A DNA stretch of 64,000 bases from Dysidea avara. Its lineage: Eukaryota > Porifera > Demospongiae > Dictyoceratida > Dysideidae. The notes under the pieces are model-generated. The model was not told where the DNA came from. It was given only the letters and a program-made list of their open reading frames with translations, and did not search any database. A program made the position numbers and the translations under genes. Every line of letters begins with the position of its first letter. Position 1 is the first letter of the stretch. Below are positions 55,601 through 64,000 of the stretch, piece by piece. The DNA is taken from assembly GCF_963678975.1 (NCBI RefSeq), contig NC_089272.1, forward strand, positions 63,686,574-63,750,573. Reading direction: 5' to 3'.

Positions 55601-58600
55601 AACTGCAAGAAATAATGTAGGAGGGAGTGTTGTCAGTGAACATTCACATTTCAAACGTATATGTATTCTTGCATCAGAGTGGATTCACAAGACAGGATCA
55701 CTGTTACACAAAGAGATGAATTTTTGAGGCAATGGCATATATCAGAAGTGCCCATTTACAGCCCTGAAATGCTGATCTTTCTACAACACTGGAAGTAAAG
55801 AAAAACAGCAACAAAAATATCAGAAGTAATTAAGTATACAGATCAAACACCTACAGTTTCCTTAGCGATGACAAAATGCAGTTCTTTTGCTCTGAATACT
55901 TGAGTACTCCACTTCAAGTAAACTTTGAAGATGTCATAGTTGTTTCAGGTTTTCATCCAGTTTTACCAGAAGATACACTCTTCACAGAAGGAGTGGGCTC
56001 ACAAATCACTTCACTTGAACTCAAGATGTTTCAAATGCTTTCACAAAAGTAGCTGCTGCTCCTGTAATACAATCTGCGATACGTGAGTGTACTTGTAATG
56101 CTTTGACTTGAGATCCTCAAATACACCATCTATGTATCTGGTCTTCTCTTTCTTGTCTCTGTTGACTTGCTGTTTCAATACACCTTTATCTCTCTTCCGA
56201 CTGTCATGGTTATCTTCTCTGGACCTACCCTCACACCAAAGAATTATTTCACTGCCTAACTTGTATTTGGAATGCATCAGGCTCACATCTTCTGTTAAAC
56301 AGTGACATCTGGTGCCTACCATCAATGTACCCAACATTGAACTTCACAGAATCTGATACCTGGTCATCTAATCCACCAGTCATTCTTACTTGAATGGAAT
56401 TGACTGTTGAAAATTGCGAGTGAAGTTGGCGCAATATGAAGTCACTATTTTTGTTAAGATTAATTATCCTATCTTTATAAGTATAAAGCACCTGAAATAG
56501 AAAGAGATTCATATGAATTACTTTATCTCAATAGTCTTACCTTGACACCTGCAACAGAGCCTTGTACTGAGTCACAGCTACTAGTGACTGGAGCTACCGT
56601 GAGTGGAGACTGGAGTAGCGGCTAAGGGAGTAGCACTGGCACTGGATGATGCTGAATGAAATGAATGCAACACTTGCACTGTTACTGATGGTGCCAAAGA
56701 TACACGTTGTTGGTTGTACTGATTCATAGCTGACACTGTCACTGGCATGCACACGAGGTTCAAAACTACAAGTGCTCTTTGGCCGCCTTTAAATTCGTGC
56801 CAATAATTGAATTGCAAAGTAATACACATGTGCGTATGTTTTAAATTACAGATTTACAAGAACTTCACAAACTCCTGTAATTTTGATACCATATTCATGT
56901 CTTGTGATGTGGAACTATTAGCAACATGTCGTGCATGCATGCACTCTACGATGATATTACTTATCTGAGTCTTTGTGTTAGTCGTCAATTCTGAAGAATT
57001 GGGCATTGTGTATGTGTGTAGTTGTTTGAGGCTACAAGCTTATAAAGTCTAAATAAGGCCTTTGTTCCAGAGTTCAAATTTTTGACTTTTCCAGTGATAT
57101 TTGTTTAAACTATTACATAGGTATAGTGTCATAGTGTAGTGGATTAATCATTTGATTTTGTACTGTATTGGTGTGTTGTTTTCCATATTTGGCTATTTAC
57201 TCCATTGGTAAACAATACTATTCGCATTTGTCATGATGTCATGAACCAGTTTGAGTGTCTCAGCCTCGGGTGATAAGTTAGTTTCACTTGCTTATTGCAC
57301 AGTAGCAAAGCAGAGCTGCCGTATGGTACTTTACAGCTGGTATGGCACTATGACACTCCCACACACTAATGATTAGTGACGGAGTAGAGAATTTTCCATG
57401 TTATTTTGAACCATTTTGTTTCCTCATACAAGTACAGTGTTACTGTGTTTCAGTGTTAGTAGGAAGTGACACATAATATATCAGTATACTATCACCTAGT
57501 GGTGAACTACAGTGTTATTGTAACTGTACACTGTCTAGTTATGTAGTTAATATGTTATGTTGTGTGTTACTACAATAGGCCTTTGGACTAGGTCCATGTT
57601 TTTCTTGTTCAGAAATTAATTTATGAAGGTTTCTTCTATTGTGTTGGAGAGCCTATTATAGGATTTGGCCTTATTATAAGCCACAGGTGCTTATTCTTGT
57701 ATTATGCAGGTTATATTGTATGTAGTGCAATTTTTGCAAAAAATTGTGAAGTTAAACTCACAAAACCACTGTTGGAAGACTAAATTTCTTTCATTTTTGA
57801 GTGAGTAGGAGTTCGGCCTAAACCTTCTGTATTCTTAAGGTTTCATAAGAGAATTATGCAGAAGTCATTTCATGCATCACAGATAATAAGATTTTGTTCT
57901 AAGCAGAAATTTATGCTGGAGGCTATATTTAACAGCTTTGCAAAATGTTGACCTTGCAACAATAACCCGCTGTACGACTAACTGTAGCACCGGCCTCTAT
58001 TTTGGATGGATTATAGCATTTATGTAGTATTATAATTTATTAATTTTGTTGTAGATGCCTCAAGTATGGATTGGTCTACGGTGTATGCTAATGCTTTGGC
58101 GCAGATGCTGAATGAAAAGAATTTAGCTGGTGGGAGTGGCACATCCCGTGGTGATATCATCACATTGCCACAGCACCGGAGCACTGTTTCCACAACGACA
58201 CTACAACAACAGCCAGCAATGTCTGATGCTGCCGAGATGAAGCCAGCTGTCACCTCACAGCTGAAAACCCTGCTCCAAACCACTCAATCACAGCAGTCTA
58301 GTTCATCACAGAGGGGTTCCCATTCTGCTAACTCCATTCTGCAGTCTACAGACTTGCTGACAGCTGCTCTGCATTCACAATCTCCAAACCACACGTTGAC
58401 ACTTCCAGGAGGTGGAGCCACTTCTAACTCGCAAACTAGAGTCCAGTCCACCAGCCCATCCCATATCCCCAGTTTCCACTCCGCAGCTACATCCCCAGGT
58501 AAATAAATCTACACACTACACACAACACACATAGGGATTTCTCTTTGTCTTTTTCCAGCTTGCTGGTGAGGCTTGTCATGTGACCCAGCTATATGGTCAC

Positions 58601-59215
58601 TACATGACTTGTAGTGGTATGTAATGATGTGTTTTGATTACCAAAAATAATGGAGTAGCACCTGATTTGAGGAGTCAACCTTTATAAATATTCATTTGGT
58701 GCTTGGAAGGTTTCAGTGCACTAAGCTTTGTGAACAAAATTTTCACAAATTGTTTACTTTAAACGTAGCGAATAATTTGCACTAAATAAGTATGTGTCTT
58801 GGTTTTTCAGGCCAGTTTATGTGCTAAGGATACTTTGACAATTTCTGGATTTTGTAAATGTCCTTGAGTAGAAGAACATTATTGGCAGGTCCCAATGTGT
58901 CCATGTTGCAGCAAATTAATATTTTGATTGTTTTATTTTACTCCACAGGGCAGCTATCACCCAACTCTGCAGCATTGGGTCTACCGAATGTAGCCAATCA
59001 GAAGTCTCCAGTACCGGACATCAAGCCGGACCCAGCTGGCATTGCCGCGGCAATGGCTAAGGAGGACATGATGAATGCCAATGCCAAAATGTTGTTAAAG
59101 CAGTTATCACAAGAGCACTTGCCACAGCAACAACAAAAGTCAATGCCAGGGTCGATCATGTTACCAAATGCTGAATCATCATCAGAAGAGTTAACAATAC
59201 ATCCCGGTGGATCAG
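49698..59215 (+). CDS. ETS-like transcription factor with Pointed (PNT/SAM) domain, 3' part beyond window
   Basis: Eight coding exons: 49698-49866, 50662-50862, 51577-51612, 51672-51776, 52301-52366, 52838-52921, 58055-58498, 58949-59215. Every internal intron is phase 1, with good GT/AG borders. The start MSKPARRHSISSSSAERI is followed by basic patches (RERKRP, GEKRK). Exon 2 encodes a PNT domain: DPEKWTVEHTQSWVDWIVHE, FNMTGQQLCSMTKEDFLAR, then VLFVHLLILRR. PNT domains mediate protein contacts in ETS factors (ETS1, GABPA, ERG/FLI groups); the text is intermediate and no subfamily is claimed. Exons 4-8 encode Ser/Gln/Pro-rich, low-complexity sequence, typical of activation regions. No ETS DNA-binding domain is found before 64000, so ETS membership is inferred from the PNT alone. 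The last exon ends TCAG/GTGAGA, so the gene continues. Confidence 0.8.
52436..52690 (+). repeat. 17-bp minisatellite, about 15 units
   Basis: Unit CCTGATTATCAAGATGT, with occasional GGTGT and AAGTGT variants. It lies within the intron 52367-52837 of the PNT gene. Flanking text (GGTCAGTTTATGTACTAAGG) recurs at 58808, and the unit is related to single copies at 34255-34280, so the array grew inside a dispersed repeat. Confidence 0.95.
52922..55402. other. Intron of the PNT gene, first half
   Basis: Large intron (52922-58054). No supported exon on the plus strand here. A minus-strand frame at 55077-54895 begins with a hydrophobic, signal-peptide-like MLRTGLVFLSLVLLFLSH but has no further support. 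Confidence 0.4.
55403..56621 (-). pseudogene. Minus-strand multi-exon relict nested in the PNT-gene intron
   Basis: Three coding-like segments with splice signals read on the minus strand. 56541-56621 (acceptor CCCTTAG, donor AAG/GTAAGA) ends SSCDSVQGSVAGVK. 56331-56491 (acceptor CTATTTCAG) reads VLYTYKDRIINLNKNSDFIL, then MTGGLDDQVSDSVKFNV, joining the first in frame. Past 56331 the text goes on with a one-base shift (LTEDVSLMHSKYKLG, then IILWCEGRSREDN and RYIDGVFEDLKSKH). A further segment at 55403-55602 has a strong acceptor (ATTTCTTGCAG) and a GTAAGT donor. The EDLKSKH-type ending resembles a family of unknown function that I recall from sponge gene predictions. The frameshift suggests a relict. 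Confidence 0.45.
56622..58054. other. Intron of the PNT gene, second half
   Basis: No supported coding sequence on either strand beyond a Ser/Ala/Thr-rich minus frame at 56581-56829. The polypyrimidine tract and acceptor (TTAATTTTGTTGTAG) of the next exon end at 58054. Confidence 0.5.
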
Positions 59216-59328
59216 GTGAGACAAGTGATGATGTCATCATTGATCGTGTGACCTATGAAATGTGTACTATATGATAGCGAAACTAGAAATTGCTTTGTTG
59301 GATTTCTAATTTATTCCTTTTTACTATC

Positions 59329-59377
59329 AGAAGCCCATAAGCACCGCAAGGTACCTTGCGGCACTTATGGGCTCCTA
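59329..59377. repeat. 49-bp near-perfect hairpin flanked by 8-bp direct repeats
   Basis: AGCCCATAAGCACCGCAAG, centre GTAC, then CTTGCGGCACTTATGGGCT: 19-bp arms with two mismatches and no loop. The octamer TTACTATC stands directly on both sides (59321-59328 and 59378-59385). The GC-rich palindrome contrasts with AT-rich surroundings, in the intron after the last visible PNT-gene exon. Confidence 0.8.
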
Positions 59378-59692
59378 TTACTATCGTAAAGTCGGGTTGT
59401 TAAGCACATGCGCTTGTAATTTTTTGGTCACTCACATATCCCATGTATCCCTCTCTAATTTATGTAACACTATGAGATTCCTAGTAAAGATAAAATGAAG
59501 TTTAGTTAATTAGCAATTTCATCATGCACAGCCAGGAAATCACTCACCATGATACCCCCATATTAATCCCTGTTAATAATTTGTACACAAAACCCATAGA
59601 ATTATTTGGGCAATGACTATATAGGTATGTTTAATAGCTTTCCATTGGCTCAAACTTACAGTGCATAATTTGACTTGTAATTTAAATTTGTT

Positions 59693-59981
59693 GCTTAAGG
59701 CCACATAAACTTAATTATTAGTTTCTCATCCTCCTGTACTCAAAATAGCAGGGCGGGAGGGTGGATTTTTATTTTATTTTTTACTGACTAGATAGCTGAA
59801 TTAGCTAGCTAAAATGACTCAGAATGCAGTTTTCTTAGACTGCTCTAGCAAGGTACCAACTTTAGAAGGTGCTGGATAGCTACACTCAGCCACCAGTGGT
59901 GTAAAGAAATCCTTGATAAGGTAAGAAAAATGGCCATGCGGGCAGGGATGAGAAACTAATAATTAAGTTTGTGTGGCCTAA
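59693..59981. mobile_element. MITE with about 37-bp terminal inverted repeats
   Basis: The left end TTAAGGCCACATAAACTTAA, then TTATTAGTTTCTCATCC, pairs with the right end GGATGAGAAACTAATAATTA, then AGTTTGTGTGGCCTAA. A TTA/TAA target site is possible. The terminus resembles the element at 7507-7906. Confidence 0.8.
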
Positions 59982-62900
59982 CATAACTAATGAATGGTAT
60001 GATTTTAAATTGATTGATTCACTAGAAAGTTACGATTTATCAAACTGAATATTTATACCATATATATGGAGAGTCTGTTTTACATACATACAGACCAGAT
60101 AGCAAAATGGTAACTTTTTTACAAACAAATTTTTACCCCTTTAACTTGTATTTAATCGTCTGAAAATTTCTGTGAGTATAGCTACATTACTTGGCTATAA
60201 AGAGATGGTTAATCAATGCAAGGTGTCAATAATTATAACATTTGTTTGCTGGTATGTGAAAACTGAAAAGGTACCTTTTGTGACCACAATATCCGTTAAC
60301 ACCTTTGTCTAATTGTGTTATAATGTTTCCTTACAATAATAGCTAGCCCTAATTCCTACTTGCTAGCCAGTCAGTCATCTTGTCAGCCAGTCAGCTAGTC
60401 AAGGTGTTTTTACTGTGTCATCAGTCAGACCCACTCAATGCTTATAGATGATTTATTTTTCAGAAAATTGACTCGTCTTTCCCCTCTCTGTCTAATGTAA
60501 CTGTTACTACAGTTACCAGTCATGTGATTTTACAGATGACAATACAATTCATAGAAAAACTTCAGTGGCTGCATAACAACGATAAAATAGGTGTAGTCAA
60601 CAATAAAATAGGTGTAGTCAACAATGTCCGTTTTGAAACATTTGTAGACATTTAGTCCCCATCAACATACGCAGCTGTTCTGACATCATAATTTGTTAGG
60701 AGACAACCAATTTGAAGAAAACTTCTCTGTGTTTCCGCCACACATACTATTAACATTTCATCACGTAAAATACTGTCTCCCTACAAAATTTAGGGAGTTA
60801 CAAAGATGCTTTCTGAGAATTATTACTAATGAAGTTATATCATGTGACTCACTACACACTGCTTACTACACTTTAATGGTTTCTATTCCACCCTCGTCTG
60901 TGTGCTTCAGTGCGTAGGTTGTTTAGAGAATTGTGGACATGAGATTTCTTTGTATATGATATCACTTTCTAATAGAGCTGGGCAATATTTGAATATATTG
61001 GCAATATTGCGATATTGAACTACACAATATATTGTATCAAGGTTAATTATAATATCATCTAGACAATAAAATCGCCAATATCACCTAATTACATCTGGCT
61101 AGGTTATGTTTCTTGCGTTTGTTACCTGTACATGTATATACCTACAAGGAAAGGTAATTTGGTAATGGGAAACTTCCAGCTGTTGTCTGGCACCTTTTAA
61201 CATTCTATGATATAATATGATGCAATAATGTGTTATGTAATGTTACTAGTCTGACAAATTTAATTATACTCAATAATTTAATCATATTGTGAATATAAGC
61301 TTGTCAATATGATGGCATTGTTTCCAGTATCACCCAGGACTACTTTCTAATCATATTAGTAGCCAAGTGACTACCTTTAGAGTGATAATTTCACAGTTAC
61401 TAACTGTAAACATTAAGTTAGAGCAGATTAAGTTAGAGCAGATCTGTTTACTTGTAGCAGCAGACAGCAGCACTGGAAAATTTCTTCATCCAAATATACG
61501 TAGACTTTCTAAAAGGAAATTAAATGTGTTTTATGCGTTGTTTGTTCAGACAAAAATAATAGTATGCTAACCTACAGTACCTGGTACATCATTGCTACAC
61601 TACTAGACAATTGTCCTTGTATACAATAGACACAATAAACCTTTAAAGTCTCTGTTATGAAATTTGTCAGATGTGGTTTAGTCTAATAAATATTTTCATC
61701 TATGATTTTCCCTCTATATCCATTATATAGCCATACTTGTTCCTATATGATAAATTGAGAATAGCTGATTGTCTCTTGTGTTTATATTTAACCTGGCGGT
61801 GACTTGGTCAAGCCCTGGATAGTTATGATGCTTGACGTAGAGGGAAGCATTTTAATGAACTAAAATCCTACAAACTTTTCTGTTACTCCCAAACTTGGTA
61901 GCAAATTCTTTGGTGAAATGTGTGGCATGTCAAAGAAAATTGTCACTGTCTTGGTTTCTGTTCTGCTAAACTTTTTATCAGTTAATTTGCCACATGTCCC
62001 AACACACACATCCAGTCTCTGTCTTGTGGACTTCTAGTTTGATAAATTATAACTTCCCGTACATTCGATATATCAAACTTGAATCTGTACTGCTTCACTG
62101 AGGTACGCAACAATACCAAGTTGTGTCAGCACTACACAAAGACAATGGTCTATAGCTTGACCCTTCAGTTTGTTATGCAGTGAAGTTTCCTGAATTACAA
62201 CAGTATTACAAAAAAAAAGTTTTTTGTTTTAGTTGGCATGATTTAGTAGGCATGATTTAGTAACAATTAGATGTTCGTGGGAATGGCATTGAGCATTACA
62301 TGCCTCAGTGGTACCTTCACAAGGAAATAAATATGACCACCTCAAATTGAGTAGTCAATTTAGTGTATATAATGAGAGGAAACTACTCAAGGAAACATGT
62401 CTATGGCAATAGACTGTGTTACCTGTGAAATTGTTGTGTGATTTATTAATGTGGTGTAAACTTTGTTGAATATGGGCTATATTAATGTGGTCATATTAAT
62501 GAGATCATGAAGTGTACATAAGTGGTCTCATAATAGAGGGCTGCTAAGTGAGGTATGGTAGTAGTACATAACTATACATGGTAAGTTTCCTATCCAACGT
62601 AATGTGGCAGTACGCCATGTAACCTAGCAACACTCTGTGTGTGTGTGTGTCCCCACTGGAATGTACATTAGTACTGTCACACATTTCTTGGTACACAAAT
62701 AAAGACTAAATTGGAAATAATGAATAATGGTTGTTAATTAGATAATGGAGTGCTGCCTAAGATACCACGGAATGAGATGTCCAGTTACTCCAGTAATAGC
62801 TGTCCAGTAATAGATGTTCAGTAATAGCTGCTGGCTGTCGTGTAAGTGATTTGATGACCAAACAAATATTTGTGACCCACTAAGCAAAAACTCGACTTGC

Positions 62901-63594
62901 ATTTTCTTCAAACTTCATTTTATGACTATCTGTTGTCTAGAGAGGATAACCAATTGGCTGTTACAGTTTTAGCCTTATTTGGTAAAGCTTTTGTAGTTAT
63001 AGTGATAGACAACAAGAAGAGCAAAACAATCAATTTGTACAGTGCCTATACAGGGAAAAAAACTACAGGCATATGATCAATCATAAGTCTCGAGTACAAC
63101 AGACTACACAGTTGTCATTCTATTGAGCATGAACTGGGGCAGTAGAGTTATTGGCCTAAATATACCCAAGCTATCAAAAACTGTTCAAGTTTAGAGGCAA
63201 CGGCAATAAAGTTACGTTTTACTGCAATGTAAACAAACACATAATTCATGTTTGCTCCATGGTACAGAAATGAAACAAAGATATTCTTAATCTCCATGAA
63301 GAGGCGAATCTTCTTGGTCCAAAAGTGTCCACTAGAGAGAAAATAACTAAATTTTTTAGCAATAATTACAGCAAAGCTTATCTTTCTATGCTTGATTTAT
63401 AAAACAATTTCTTCAAATGGTTCAGTTGCTCCCATTGCTCTGTATAATTTGTATGCTCATTGCTACTTCATTGCATGCTTAACACTTTTATGTGTAATAT
63501 CATTAGTTGAAGAGGGAGCTTGTTGGTATTGTTATTCCTTATGCTAACAACTGATACACACACGTACCCATAGATGTACACACACTACAAACAA
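59982..63594. other. Presumed intron of the PNT gene, no exon seen
   Basis: No ETS-domain text was found in any frame. Small direct duplications occur at 60585-60622 (AAAATAGGTGTAGTCAACAA twice) and 61410-61440 (AAGTTAGAGCAGAT twice), and a (GT)n run at 62632-62651. At 60975-61020, GAGCTGGGCAATATTTGAAT resembles one end of a hAT-like MITE; the other end was not found. Confidence 0.45.
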
Positions 63595-63795
63595 AGCCTT
63601 TGGCTGCTGTATTCATAGCTAATCATCCTGGGAACAAAACTAGTAACCTTCAGAAGGCCGTACAGGTGGACATCTGAAGTCCCACGTGAACCTGTTATGT
63701 GAGACATGCTTCTCCAGTTGACACCCAACCAACACATTTCCTTTTACAGCTGCGTAGCTGAGTAAAATTTCTTGTACCAACCCATACTACTCACC
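63595..63795 (-). repeat. Third copy of the SINE-like repeat
   Basis: On the minus strand GTACAAGAAATTTTACTCAG, then GCTGTAAAAGGAAATG, GTGTCAACTGGAGAAGCA and CAGCAGCCAAAGGCTTTG follow the order of the copies at 46395-47156, including the CAGCAGCCAAAGG 3' block followed by a GT-rich tail (63540-63590). Confidence 0.7.
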
Positions 63796-64000
63796 CATGT
63801 ACACACATCCAACTACACAGAAAGTCATTTAATATAGTGATTCTCAGTAGTCCCAGGTACTTTTCTGTTTGTGTCATTATTCCATTCTTTAGTCTATTAT
63901 CCTCTACCTCAAGTGTGCTTACGTGCCGTTGTTATGTCCATTGTATTTCCTTCTTGAAACATGTCTGTTGTCTGAAGTGGAAGAGCGACAGGAAGAAGTT

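Noticed and set aside
63950-64000. Next exon of the PNT gene at the window end
   Set aside because: GTGGAAGAGCGACAGGAAG after GTCTGAAG could be an exon start, but the polypyrimidine tract is poor and only about 30 nt are visible.

Overview
The window is a stretch of animal nuclear genome, AT-rich and heavily loaded with transposable elements. The gene set points to a metazoan: an Na+/K+-ATPase alpha subunit, an ETS-type Pointed (PNT) domain gene, a death-domain gene and a lathosterol desaturase. Minimal introns of about 45-60 nt, intronless CTNNBL1 and SC5D reading frames, and LINE and Gypsy remnants of the kind common in sponges and cnidarians make an early-branching animal, most likely a demosponge, the best guess. 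The species is not determined.

Layout. Positions 1-3160 hold a decayed LINE reverse transcriptase. Two closely related intronless SC5D genes (3215-4051 and 13050-13883, both minus) flank about 9 kb of mobile DNA, including a decayed PHD + reverse transcriptase retroelement (8461-11215) that is itself interrupted by a MITE. At 14330-16710 a LINE tail is split by a hAT-like element that carries two further elements inside it, followed by a second hAT MITE (16794-17243). A decayed Gypsy-type LTR retrotransposon on the minus strand fills 17718-24788, with LTRs, polypurine tract, gag, protease, RT, RNase H and integrase remnants and two later insertions. From 24.8 to 36.3 kb there are only repeats, foldbacks and LINE fragments.

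The gene-rich part starts at 36359: intronless CTNNBL1 (+), a two-exon death-domain gene starting 33 bp after its stop codon, a hAT MITE, then the Na+/K+-ATPase alpha gene on the minus strand (49113 down to 39864). I traced 32 coding exons of the ATPase, which join in frame into 1011 codons plus stop. One of its introns carries an antisense tRNA-Thr(AGT). A PNT-domain (ETS-like) gene starts head-to-head at 49698 and runs to at least 59215, with eight coding exons visible and no ETS DNA-binding domain before the window ends. A minus-strand relict lies in its 5.1-kb intron.

The most unusual signal is a roughly 20-bp motif, ATACTCTAATAGARCAGTCA or its complement, found about 30 times on both strands in intergenic DNA, in MITEs and in ATPase introns, including one 47-nt intron of which it makes up nearly half. 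Other unusual structures are a 49-bp hairpin flanked by an 8-bp direct repeat (59329-59377) and a PHD-like cysteine/histidine pattern at the start of the Gypsy gag.
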